Shown: piece by piece, positions 1 to 10,284 of the stretch
Position numbering within the stretch: the stretch's first letter is position 1
How the letters are laid out: each line of letters starts with the position of its first letter
From: Scleroderma bovista
Lineage: Eukaryota; Basidiomycota; Agaricomycetes; Boletales; Sclerodermataceae
Length of the DNA stretch: 50,778 nt
Assembly (NCBI GenBank): GCA_037178675.1
Contig: JAYMGJ010000114.1
Span: 1 to 50,778 of the forward strand
Direction of reading: 5' to 3'
Translations under genes and position numbers: made by a program
Notes under the pieces: model-generated
Databases searched by the model: none
Seen by the model: the letters and a program-made list of their open reading frames with translations, nothing else
What the model was told of the DNA's origin: nothing

Positions 1-285
1 CAAGATGAGCTTGAATGGGGAGCCTCTGGGTGCTGGATTGCATGGTATATATACTACTATACACGAGGGCTATGCGAGGCTATCCATGAGGCTACGTGCA
101 GGTAGAAGGCTATGTAATGACATCACTGTGGAGCTAAGGCTATGCGTAATGATGTCAAGGGTGGCAGCGTGTACAGCACGAGGTACAGGTCTAGACTAGG
201 TAGATAAGATAGAGGCTGTACACTAAGATAAGATAAATGCTATCTAATCGCAGATTAGATAAGATAAAAAAGTTGGACCATAACA
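1..285 (-). repeat. LTR of the element-B gypsy family, truncated by window edge
   Basis: This stretch aligns along its whole length with the two 370-bp LTRs at 41166–41535 and 47034–47403, ending in the same terminus (…CCATAACA; minus strand starts TGTTATGG). Its left part lies outside the window. The sequence to its right is helicase coding sequence, not element-B interior, so it is either a solo LTR or the 5' LTR of an element extending left. Most differences from the other copies are C-to-T or G-to-A, many at CpG. It keeps the GATA-rich block and the 21-bp palindrome (241–261). It cuts the helicase reading frame after position 286. Confidence 0.9.
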
Positions 286-893
286 ATGAGCACAGCTCGT
301 GCTTGCAGATCTGGTGTTCTTCCTGCACGTCCTGTGCGTTGCGTCCAAACCTCCAATGATGAAGGGACACCAAACTGGATGACGAGCACAATATCTGGTA
401 TATCAGCACCCTTAGTAAGTTCATGGTCAGTATACAAGTCATGAACATATAATTATTCACAACCCACCATTCCAGCCGCTTCTGTCGCGATCAAGATTTT
501 GATATCACCGGTCTGAAAGTCCCACATCACTCGCCACTTAGCATAAGTGCTCCGAAGTGCATGGAAGTTTGCAATATATTTGCCACAAGATGTTGAAAGG
601 TGATGGCGCAGAAACCGTAAAATTTCATGTGTCTTTTGAATGGAATTAGTAAATATGATCGTTTTGACAAGGTCAGAAGGGTCCAAGACTCCAGTAGCAA
701 TCAAGTCCAAGAGGGCATCGTAGTCATGTTGGCTTTTGATTTTCACGACAGAGGGTGTAATGTTTGGCCTGTTGTTACCCAGGTTGACAAGGAAGGACTT
801 TGCAGGGTCAATCTGTAGTTTTTCTCTGACTTGTTGTAGGGCAGTAGGTGCGAGAGTTGCAGACGTCGCAAGGAAGGGAACATCCGAAGATAT
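286..893 (-). pseudogene. RecQ-like helicase relic, C-terminal helicase motifs III–VI
   Basis: Read on the minus strand, this piece carries ATSATL (motif III), an IIFTNS strand, a block ending IATEAAGM (motif V) and QRTGRAGR (motif VI, arginine finger). That order is typical of RecQ-family SF2 DNA helicases common in mushroom genomes. A 57-nt GT–AG intron (467–411) joins AAGM to GADIPD in frame. The frame runs into the LTR at 285, so the rest of the C-terminus is lost or lies beyond the window. Upstream it ends at the GATAT duplication (889–893) of a solo LTR and continues at 3523. It was probably a nuclear DNA helicase and cannot work as it stands. Confidence 0.85.
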
Positions 894-1007
894 TGTCATA
901 TCCATACTTTTCCAGTCGCAACTCCGGTCTAACCATGGCCCACTGTAGAGACGCATGCATCTCTAGGTGCACATATACCAATCAGTATTCACCCGAACTC
1001 GCTTGTG

Positions 1008-1640
1008 CTACTCAGCACAGCCACCCGCACCCAACCCGCACGAGAGCTCTCCAATGCACAGCTTGGTACACCCAATAGGGTCCTGCGAAGGTCCCGCATG
1101 AGTAGCTATTCCCTATTTCTTCCTGCGAGTGTCGCGATCACTCGGAATAGCTTCGGGTCTGTTTGGACTAGTCCGCGCTACTCAGCACAGCCACCCGCAC
1201 CCAACCCGCACGAGAGCTCTCCGGTGCGCAGCTTGGTACACCCAATAGGGTCCTGCGAAGGTCCCGCATGAGTAGCTATTCCCTATCTCTTCCTGCGAGC
1301 GTCGCGATCACTCGGAATAGCTTCGGGTCTGTTTGGACTAGTCCGCGCTACTCAGAACAGCCACCCGCACCCAACCCGCACGAGAGCTCTCCAATGCGCA
1401 GCTTGGTACACCCAATAGGGTCCTGCGAAGGTCCCGCATGAGTAGCTATTCCCTATCTCTTCCTGCGAGCGTCGCGATCACTCGGAATAGCTTCGGGTCT
1501 GTTTGGACTAGTCCACGCTACTCAGCACAGCCACCCGCACCCTACCCGCACGAGAGCTCTCCAATGCGCAGCTTGGTACACCCGATAGGGCCCTGCGAAG
1601 GTCCTGCATGCGTAGCTCATCCCTATCCCTTCCTGACTGT
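1008..1640. repeat. 170-bp tandem repeat, about 3.7 copies
   Basis: Units start at 1008, 1178, 1348 and 1518 with the motif CTACTCAG(C/A)ACAGCC. The period is exactly 170 bp, with only a few substitutions between the first three copies; the last one degenerates after about 1600. The period is not a multiple of three and no conserved frame runs through it, so it is non-coding. It lies in the left half of the solo LTR. The high identity implies recent expansion by unequal exchange or replication slippage. Confidence 0.92.
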
Positions 1641-1659
1641 CTCAGTCACTTGGAGTAGC

Positions 1660-1872
1660 ATCGAGTCGCACTACTACATTGCATCGGGTCGCGCTACATT
1701 GCATCGGGTCGCATTGCATCGGGTCGGGTCACTCTCCTGCATAGGGTCTCGCTGCATAGGGCCGCATCGCACTGCATCGGGTCACTCTCCTGCATAGGGT
1801 CTCGCTGCATAGGGCCGCATCGCACTGCATAGGGTCGCATCGCACTGCATAGGGTCGCACTACATAGGGTTT
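1660..1872. repeat. Short-period satellite of GGGTCGCAT/GCATAGGG units
   Basis: Imperfect 10–25-bp units built from GCATCGGGTCGC, ACTACATT and GCATAGGGTC repeat through this block. A higher-order unit of 52 bp (ACTCTCCTGCATAGGGTCTC…) occurs at 1731 and 1783. No coding potential is seen. It follows directly on the 170-bp array inside the same LTR. Confidence 0.85.
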
Positions 1873-3522
1873 GCTCTCCACTTCTCTTCCTGTCACTTTA
1901 GCTTCTGCCTTTGTGTCCCTCAGCCTTTCCCCTCGCTTTAGCATCCCTGACAGCTGTCATTATGTTAGTATTACGTTCCCTCTTAGCGCTGTCATCCTCT
2001 CTCCTTCTCTTCGGGTCGCTTGTACCCTTCCCCCTGGATTAGGCTTCAGTATATAGCCCTAGTCCTCACAAAAATAAGAAGTTTCTTTTCCGCCCCCGTC
2101 TGAGTGTCTAAGTGCGAGTTCTGTCGATTCCGGTGTTTCTCTGTCGTTTCTCTCGTGTCCTGCCGCTCTCTCTTTGTTTTCTGACGACCCTAGACGACCC
2201 TATTCGGCGCTCCAACGATTTCCGGTGGATCCCGCTATTCCCAGCTCTCCCTAGCGCGTGTCTACACACACTAGGCAACCTCCCTACTCCCTAGTTGCAC
2301 ACTCCCTGCGCATTTTCGCTGCGCTCCTCACCCCTACTCTGCTCTCTCTCAACTCCCGGAACCTCCGAGTGCGCTCCTGCGCTCTATTCTCCTTAGCTCC
2401 CCTAGTCAAGCCAGACCAGGTCTCCTTGGGCGGACACCCATTTTTGCGCCTTCAAGGGACTCACCCCCTACACCGCCTGACCTCTCCTTAGGCATAGATG
2501 CAACTCCGGATCTAGTCCGGCCATCTCCAGCCCTATAGCTGCACTCCAGCTCAACTCCGGTCACTACGTCCATCTCCGCCTCAGGACTAACCCCTGTCTT
2601 CCTACAGACAGATCCGTGGTCTAACTCCTCCGTGTCGGACCTGTACCTACCACTAGTTGCTACTCCGGTTTCAGTCCAGCCACTCCCTTAGCCTTGTCTG
2701 CGATGTAGCCCAACTCCGGCTGGTACATCCAACTCCGGCTCAGTTCTGCTCCTGCTCCTGCTCCGCTTCCTCTGTCAGGTCCACCAAAGGCTTAGGACAT
2801 TTCCATGTCCAACTCCAGACCTTCCTCCGGCCACTCTGCCCTTCCTCCACTCGCACACTCCCTCCGCTCTTGCACTTCCTCCGGTCATGCACTTCCTCCG
2901 GTCCTGGACATCGCTCCGGTTTATTTTCCTGTCCCTGGTTTATTTTCCTGTCTGCTTCTGCTCCATCCCTTGTCCCGACTAGGGTGTTTACTTGTCACCG
3001 TATATACTCACCTCTAGTCTCTTTACTATATAAACTACCGTACTCCAGCCTAGTAGATCCTTAGATCAAATCTCGACTAAGATACTCCCCACTCTGTACT
3101 ACCCACCATGCTCTCCTAATCCCATCTTGTTCTCCTGAACTCCGGCCAACTCCGGCCTCCATCCTATCTCGTCCCCTTGGTCCTATGTCCAATCCTAGCA
3201 AGTCTCCTACTTGCACGAGGGCAAAAGCCACCTCTGTCCCAGACTCAATGCTAGACCTCTCAGGACTTATCCCACCTCTGGGATGTCCTTCACTCCGGAC
3301 AAGCTGCGCTCAACTCTGGACCACTTTCCCGCGGTCCGGACTTACTCCGCAAAAACCCGGACTTACTCCCTGTGCTCCTCTAGTGCCCAGACTTCGTTCG
3401 TTTGACCCGGACTTGACTCTCCGCACTAACTAGCACCTACTAGTGTCTGGACTTACCTCCTCATTAGTTCCCTGCACCTCTGGACCTCCTAGTAAGATTG
3501 TTGAGGAGAACCGGTCTTGACA

Positions 3523-3613
3523 GATATATAAGATCGTAAGTCGGCCAACTTGTCGTATGAGGTACGGAATTCACCCCCCCACTGGGTTATACAGTGTGCT
3601 TCATCCACGACAA
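3523..3613 (-). pseudogene. RecQ-like helicase relic, DEAH-box (motif II) segment
   Basis: The minus strand encodes VVDEAHCITQWGG followed by EFRTSYDKLADLRSYI. This is the Walker B/DEAH box and the aromatic-rich loop region of RecQ-type helicases. It is a 91-bp island between the solo LTR (ending 3522) and the Plavaka terminus (starting near 3614). The frame continues at both sides into the other helicase pieces: directly into 888 on the left, and towards the MCLEHD…LLKLPNF segment near 10285 on the right. Confidence 0.88.
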
Positions 3614-3661
3614 CACCCATAACATCAGCAAAACCTGACTTCGCTTAACCTAACTTGACAG
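3614..3661 (+). repeat. Left terminal inverted repeat of the Plavaka element
   Basis: Inward-reading CACCC…CATCAGCAAAACCTGA…CTTGACAG matches the reverse complement of 10249–10284, with a few substitutions and small gaps. The outermost base is inferred from where the similarity stops. Confidence 0.7.
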
Positions 3662-4056
3662 TTACTTAATCGTTACTTAAGCTACTTAACTGACCCAACG
3701 GATAAGCAGCGCGATACTTGGATAAGTAGATCTCTACGATGAAAACTTGCTTAATTTGTGCTTGCACACTTATTTTCTGCTTACAACGTACTTAGCCATC
3801 TACTTATTTCACACTTGATCATGGTCGACTCGTTCTAAGCAGATGGCAAGTAGCATTAAAGTGTGACAAGAAGTAGATAAGCACATGACAAGTAGTATTA
3901 AAAAGTGGCACCCGACAAATTGAACGAAATGAATGAAGTGTCGGCTGCAACATGAACACAAGTATATATTGGATAGGAGCGGGGACACTAGTGACGCTAG
4001 CATGTTCAACTTGATCCTGCGGTGAAAAATATAGGCATTAGTTGAATGGCCATCAG

Positions 4057-6471
4057 TCAAAACAGGCACGTACAGATGAGAGCATATTCATCATCAGATT
4101 CCGCATTGCTCAATGAATCGGGGTCGCGCTCCCCCACGGCAGAATTGCACGCCATTTTTACGATAGCCTCCAACTGCGACAGAGTTCTCCTCTTGGCTGC
4201 GGCTGTAAGCTTCCTCGTTGGGCCACCCCAGTTCTGGTCCGAGAATGCACATGCAGTCCTACTGTCCTTGCCCGACGCCATGTTGAGTTTTTTCGGAGTA
4301 CGCACATCTCTTGTTGTCACCTTAGTAATACCACCCTTAACTGGGACCGTTGAATCGAACTCAATGTCACCCATTTTGACGAGTGTTAATCCACGCTGGA
4401 GCTATAAAAACACAAATCAGTTCTATAATGTCGCCAACATCTTAAATAAATGTTACCGCAGCACTGCAAAGCCCAAGGGCCCCAGCCACACCATGGTTCA
4501 CCAGGGCGGAGGTGTCGAGAGCAGGGACTTCCATGTGTCCTTTGATGGCATTCAAGTGGCTGGTTAGAAGCAACTGCTGCACAAAAACAGAACAGAAAGC
4601 CTTGTCGGGATCATCTTGATCCAGATCCAGGTATAGGAATTTAAGGCGGTCCAGTAATAATTGCGCAGTGGCTTGAGGTGTCAGGTCCCGAGGGGTGAGG
4701 AAGAAGGCAGTGAGTTGTGCAACAGCCGCAGAGGCAAATCCATGCCTCCAGTCACACAAACGTTGAGATGCCTGCACACGGGCTCAACCAACTATGGAGT
4801 CAAAACATAGTAGAGTACTTACCACGGAAACCATGGGCGAGTTTGCATGAATGAAGGCAGTATTCTTGAGGAAGGGGTACACCACCGGCACGATCTCCCG
4901 CAAAGCATTGCAAATATCTTGCTTGGTGATGTTGAATGCGTCATCTTGATTTCCAGCCCATAGGACTAGTGTTGGAATGACCTCCTTGCACCACTTCTGA
5001 TCCTTGTGTAGGTCGGAGGGAAGATCACCATTGTTGAAGCGACCTTGCACAGCTGTGCGAGTATTTGTCTGGCTAGACAAGTCATCTCCAGATTGCGTGC
5101 TTGCTGTGAGTGGTTTCTTGCTTGATAAGCTCGATAGAGAACTTTCACCGGGCTCCAACTTGACCTTCTTGGGCACATTGTTCGTAACTGTAACCGATGT
5201 CTGAAAAAAAAAATGATGGCAATAGACATGGTAGCGTGCAGTAGTTCATACCTGGACTGTGGTACACCCCTTTTGCTTCACTTCCTGTGCTTGGATAGTG
5301 TAGTCTTCATAGTCGTGCTCGATGCTGTCCAGCTCAACCTCAATGTCATCCAGTACCGGTGCCTTTCTCTTGGTGCTGGCAAGTCTCATGCCAGCATGAT
5401 TGGTCTCACAATCCTTGGCCATGGCAGCGGTGCACTGAGACTATCGTTACATTTCGTGAGTTTCAGATTCACTTAGTATGAAAGGGTACTCAACCATGAC
5501 ACGACTGAGCATCTCAGCATCAATTATTGGCTCCAGGCTATCAGCAATGCAGTCTTCAGCAGGTGAGTGCACAGGAACATCTGGTGTGAGATAGGACCCA
5601 ACGTAACTAGCACTTGTAGTCAAAGTACTTGGGGAAGGAAGTGGGGCACTGGTTGATGTGCGAGGACTTGCAATGATGCTCGGAGGTTGCGCAGGACTTG
5701 TGTCAACAACATTTGCCCAGTTCTCGACACGTAAGTTGGCTAAAGCAACTTTATCATCCGAGCTAGTATTCGTTAGCACGTTAGCAAAGAAAAGTGTTGC
5801 CTCAGTTAGGATTAACATAGAGTTAGAAATCAACATACATCAATACTCCGTCTTTGATCATAATACCATGAGTCATGTCACGTGTAGATGGCGCAGCAGC
5901 CTTCTTGCGTGCAGCGACTATTGCTTCTCGAAGTGCTGGCTTTGTTGCCTTCACCCTGCTCTCCTTCAACGTAATAGTCCCATTGGCATTGTCTTCCACA
6001 ACAGCTGCAGGGGTAAGTGATTCACTCATCATCTCTACCGATGAGATCAGTCTAATGGATTCTTTGTTAAGGACAAGTACGCACCAGTGTCCATGCCATC
6101 AGCCTCCTGCAACATGGATCCAGGGACGCTAGCAGTGCGAATGCGAGGGCGAGGGCGCGGCCTCACTGGCCTAGTACCGATGGCACTATCGGTGGTTTGA
6201 TCCATTTGCATCCTCTCTTCAATATTGCTGACTCGTTGGTAGCCCTTTTGCATTGCCGTGACCTTCGCAGCCAGGGCCTCCTGAGCACAATTGTCGTCGG
6301 CCTGCTTCTGTGCACTGGTACGTCTTTTTGGTTGACTGTCCAGGACTATTAAGGTAAGAGTCCAGTATCAGTACTACCAATCTGACCGGGGTGCACATTT
6401 GCTGTCCGACGTTTTGGGCGACCACTTGCAAGAGTCCCATCAAGTCCATCGGTGGTTGGTGAGTTTCCCAT
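4057..6471 (-). CDS. Plavaka companion gene of unknown function, multi-exon
   Basis: A minus-strand gene is read through several exons, from about MGNSPTTDGL (start near 6471, uncertain) to a stop at 4057. Segments in order are: SGRPKRRT (6.4 kb); a coiled, Gln/Ala-rich stretch ending NIEERMQMDQ (6.2 kb); an Arg/Pro tract RPRPRPRIRT; a Lys/Ala-rich helix KKAAAPS (5.9 kb); a Ser/Thr/Pro-rich linker (5.5–5.8 kb); KKVKLEPGESS, then RFNNGDLP and WAGNQDDAF (4.8–5.2 kb); a hydrophobic helical block with LTAFFLTP and SHLNAI (4.45–4.78 kb); and a C-terminal FSDQNWGGPTRKL block (4.06–4.37 kb). Proteins of this layout often accompany transposons in mushrooms; their role is unknown to me. Splice borders are approximate. 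It is divergent from the transposase, with a shared upstream region near 6480–6700. Confidence 0.7.
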
Positions 6472-6479
6472 TCCTTGTG

Positions 6480-6702
6480 CAATTGACGGTTTTTGTTGAC
6501 TTTGCTGAAGTGGGGAGACAGAAGAAAGAAAAAAAAAGGTGAACATTATGTACACCTCATCCTCCCTCAGACCATATAGTACTAGTGCTCGGAGTTTTTT
6601 TTTTTTTTGGCTACGCGCAACAGGTCAGTTCGTAATTTTCTCTTCACTTACACGCTCTCTCTTCCCTGTAATTTGTCTGACAGGACAACGCTGGGTACTG
6701 GC
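6480..6702. promoter_or_regulatory. Shared divergent promoter region of the Plavaka genes
   Basis: The gap between the divergent companion gene and the transposase contains a 12–14-base T run near 6596–6609 and a pyrimidine-rich tract. It is the only space for both promoters. No clear TATA box is seen. This is inferred from gene orientation alone. Confidence 0.4.
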
Positions 6703-9700
6703 ATGCGTGCCCGAACATTCTTCCGCCTTCCTTGCACCAAGGCTGGCTGTCATCGATGGTTCAAGAACAAGTCGGGTCTAACACAACACCTGAATGCCTG
6801 CCATCCAGACCTTCCACCCATCGAAGTCTCTGACCTGGCTCAACAGGAACAGGGCCAAGATCAACAGTCCCTGCGGGATGAGGAACAATTCCAGCCCCTA
6901 CCAGATGACTATGACGATCATCCCTTTTGTACAGAATTCGTTGGGCAGGGTGACATGTATTATCGAAATTATCACCCGAGACTCACTGGTATGTAACACG
7001 AATTCTAGGACTAACCTCAAATGCATTAACAATGTATTTTGTAGGGCGTCCTTGTGATGCATCAGGGGCCTTCCTCCCTGCTGGTCAGCCCCCCGAACCT
7101 CTTCCCGAAAAGCCAACTGACGACTGGTCGCCATATTCGAGTCGTCCAGAGTTTGAGCTGGCTGACTTCCTCTTCCGGCGCAGTCAAATGTCCGCAGCCA
7201 ACATCAACGAACTGTTGGATCTCTGGAATGCAACACTCCTTGGTACCAGTGGCCAGCAAGTCTTTCAGGACAGTGCTGAAATGTACAAGACAATTGATAA
7301 CACCCCACTTGGGGATGTGAAATGGGAGAGTTTTTGTGTTTCTTATACCGGTGAACGCCCAACTGATGAGGTGCCACCGTGGATGAATGATACGTATGAC
7401 ATCTGGTACCGGGATCCCAAGGAGGTGGTTCGTGAAATGCTTTCCCGGCCAGACTTTGCTGGTGATATGGATTACCAACCGTTTCGGGAGTACATGAGCA
7501 CAACGGACGAGCGAAGATGGGAGGACTTCATGTCAGGTGATTGGGCCTGGAAACAAGCGGTATGATCTCATCCACCTTCTTTCATCTCGTACTCACAGTG
7601 GGTCGTACTTGAAAAGGACACAATTGCTCAGGATCCTGCAACGCATGGTTCTACATTTGTTCCTATCATTTTGGGCAGCGACAAGACAACCGTTTCGGTC
7701 GCGACAGGTCAGAATGACTATTATCCCCTCTATCTCTCAATTGGGAACATTCGGAATAAGATTCGCCGTGCACATTGTAATGGTGTTGTTCTTATTGGTT
7801 TCCTTGCAATGCCACACAGTAGGTGTTTGTCACTCTGCACTGAAAATAAACTGATGGCTTGGGTTACTTCCAGCGGACAAAAAACATGCCTCCACCCCTG
7901 CATTCTGGAAATTTCGACGCCAGCTTTTCCATGCATCACTTGCCCACATCCTTCGTAACCTGAAGCCAGCAATGACTAAGCCAGAAGTTTTCCGGTTTGG
8001 TTTGGTGATGGACACTACCGCATCGTGTGATCTTTGGCTTGCCAGCTCGGTCCTTACATTGCCGACTACGAAGAGCAAGTTCTTCTGGCGTGCATTGTGC
8101 GAGGCTGGTGTGTAAAGTAAGTTCTTGTGCTATCCAAGCTTCACAGACAACTAACTGGAATCTCAGATGTCTTGCAATGAAGCACGAACTCGACAAGGAT
8201 GCACTTTATCGGAGTCGTGAACATGCAGAGGCATTGATTGAAGAATTCGATTTCCAGGATTTGTGGGATGAGTATGGCATTGTAGGAGACCTGGTCGTAT
8301 GTTTTCCATTAATCCTGTTGAGTGTATATTCTGAGCAATGACACCAGCCATTCACCAATGACTTTCCCCGTGCCGATATATACGAACTCATTGCACCTGA
8401 CCTCTTACACCAGATCATCAAAGGAATATTCAAGGATCATTTAGTTGAGTGGGTCGAGGACTATCTGAAGGCAACCTATAGCACGGCAAAGGCTAATATG
8501 ATCTTGGATGATATTGATCGGAGGTATGCTCCCACAACTCTAACATGTCTTCAAGTCTGACATGCCATATTCTAGGATTGCTGCTATAGCCCCTTTTGTA
8601 GGGCTTCGTCGCTTTCCTGAGGGCCGCCATTTCAAACAGTGGACAGGGAATGACTCGAAGGCATTAATGAAGGTTTGTTTACACTGCACTTTCCTTATGG
8701 CTCATCATTGATATATTTATGTAGGTCTACCTACCTGCCATCGAGGGGCACGTTCCAGTCGAGATTGTGCGGACATTCCGTGCTTTGCTGGAGTTCACGT
8801 ACCTGGCCCGCCGCAATGTTATCACTGAAGCCACGTTGGCTGCCATCCAAGATGCCATTAAACGCTTCCATGAGTGCCGGGAAGTATTCCGACAATCAGG
8901 AACAGTGTCGACATTTTCCCTACCTCGCCAACATGCTATGAAACACTACCCGGATCTTATTCGTTTATTTGGGGCACCCAATGGGCTTTGTACCTCAATC
9001 ACCGAATCAAAACATATCGATGCTGTGAAGGCCCCTTACCGGCGGACAAACCGTAACAAACCACTAGGTCAGATGCTCATCATTAATCAACGCTTAGACA
9101 AGTTGGTGGCATCTCGAAGAGACTTCCATAGGCGAGGGATGTTAAAGGGGACCTGCCTAACAGTGGCCATGCAGTCGCTTTTGACTCAAGGTAAGTCTTC
9201 TATTTTTTATTGATTTTCATTGCATTGACTGGAAGTATAGACGGGGGAGAGGTCAGCAACGAAGGCAACAATTCACTGCGTCGTTCACAAGTTCCGGACG
9301 AAGACAGAGATGAGGTTGTGGACTGTCCGGTGCCCATAGAGGCACATGTTGAACTCGCACACACGGCTCGTAAGTACCTTACTGACCTGAGCATTTGATA
9401 TACTTAATCTCTTGTATTCAGAAACGAAGCGAGCCAGAACTGTGATGGAGCTTGCAAAAGAGCTCAGCTTGCGGCATCTCCCCACCCTTGTCGAGGAGTT
9501 CCTTTTTCAACAGCTCAACCCTGACGACGAGCGCAATTTCAGAGATGTTCCAATATATGAGCGTCCCACCTGCAACAAAATCACAGTTGTTAATTCTGCG
9601 GCTGCACTTTTCTATGCACCAAGCGACATTAGTGGTATTGGTGGCATGCGGCGTGAGTACATCCGCTCATGTCATTCATGGCAGAATGGACCTCCCCGCT

Positions 9701-10086
9701 ATGATTGTGCATTTGTGAACACTGACCCAGGACGTAATGGCATGCTCGGTTTGGACATCGTGCGTGTCCTTACATTTTTTTCTTTTGTTTTTCACGACAA
9801 GCGGTACCCATGTGCGGTAGTGCAATGGTTCGACCGTGTTGGGGATGAACCAGACGCTGATACAGGGATGTGGATTGTACGCCCGACCTCCACCAGAGAT
9901 CGCCGTCGAGCCATCTCCGTCATTCATGTGGATACTATATACCGTGCGGCTCACCTTATTCCTTTGTATGGGACTCAGTTTGTCTCGCGAAACATAAAGC
10001 CTCATCATTCCTACGATATTTTCACTGCCTTCTATGTGAACAAGTTTGTGGATCACCATGCATACTCAATTCTGTCAGCTACTTGA
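6703..10086 (+). CDS. Plavaka-type transposase (multi-exon, probably damaged)
   Basis: The gene is read through about ten exons separated by 45–60-nt GT–AG introns. It opens with a C2H2-like finger (CTKAGCHRWF…HLNACH, 6.73–6.80 kb). Family blocks follow: YYRNYHPRLTG, DDWSPY, ELADFLFRR, LGDVKWESF, DFMSGDWAW, then ILGSDKTTVSVATGQN (7.67 kb), GPYIADYEEQ (8.05 kb), LWDEYGIVGDL, DLLHQIIKGIFKDH, RRFPEGRHFKQWTG, STFSLPRQHAMKHY, GLCTSITESKH and a long C-terminal domain ending FVDHHAYSILSAT. It would cut and paste the element by acting on the TIRs. The acidic catalytic residues are not assigned. An in-frame TGA at 8028–8030 sits in the HYR…GPYIADY block. The start could lie upstream at 6607 instead. 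Confidence 0.82.
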
Positions 10087-10248
10087 CTCGGCTTGTATTG
10101 CTACTTGGTTACTTATCCTACTTAATCAACTTAACTTGCTTTTAAGTTACTTTGCGTGCTTGGAATGCTTTGCATGCTTAGCACTTTGTCTGCTTAACGT
10201 ACTTAAATTACTTACGTGCTTGACAGGTGCTGCCAAGTAGTTCAAGCG

Positions 10249-10284
10249 CTGTCAAGCAAACTCAGGATTTGCTGATGAAGGGTG
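10249..10284 (-). repeat. Right terminal inverted repeat of the Plavaka element
   Basis: Reads inward on the minus strand as CACCC, CATCAGCAAATCCTGA, then CTTGACAG, pairing with 3614–3661. Directly inside lies a second CTTGACAG in the opposite sense (about 10219–10226), giving a local hairpin. Confidence 0.7.

Larger units (their letters stand above)
894..3522. repeat. 2,629-bp solo LTR with TSD GATAT, inserted in the helicase gene
   Basis: The block begins TGTCATATCC and ends GAACCGGTCTTGACA, i.e. TG…CA with a short TGTCA/TGACA inverted terminus. It is bounded by GATAT at 889–893 and 3523–3527. Deleting it with one GATAT joins the helicase pieces in frame (…DLRSYI then SSDVPFLATSATL). No gag or pol coding is seen inside. 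It holds a 170-bp tandem array, a short satellite and a pyrimidine-rich second half with a TATATAAA at 3027–3034. Its last 15 bp plus the next base match 39003–39019, so it belongs to a family related to element A. A length of 2.6 kb is long for a fungal LTR, and part of it may itself be inserted. Confidence 0.8.
3614..10284. mobile_element. Plavaka (CACTA-like) DNA transposon, about 6.7 kb
   Basis: Both ends read inward as CACCC, then CATCAGCAAA(A/T)CCTGA, then a CGCTTAAC/TGCTTGAC block and CTTGACAG, giving imperfect terminal inverted repeats of about 38 bp (3614–3661 and 10284–10249). Subterminal regions are full of short TTACTTA/CTTAACT motifs (3661–3800 and 10086–10240). The interior holds a plus-strand transposase and a divergent minus-strand companion gene. 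It sits between two helicase pieces, so it inserted into that gene. I could not settle the exact target duplication; flanks next to the CACCC termini do not match cleanly. Confidence 0.85.

Noticed and set aside
5..199. Small open frame repeated at 41256 and 47124
   Set aside because: It lies inside the element-B family LTR, antisense to the element, and simply repeats with each LTR copy. No sign of protein selection; CpG decay changes it freely.
1008..1640. CRISPR-like repeat array
   Set aside because: Units of 170 bp follow head to tail without unique spacers, in a eukaryotic genome.
2105..3070. Ser/Pro/Leu-rich plus-strand open frames
   Set aside because: They come from pyrimidine-rich LTR DNA that is open in several frames by composition.
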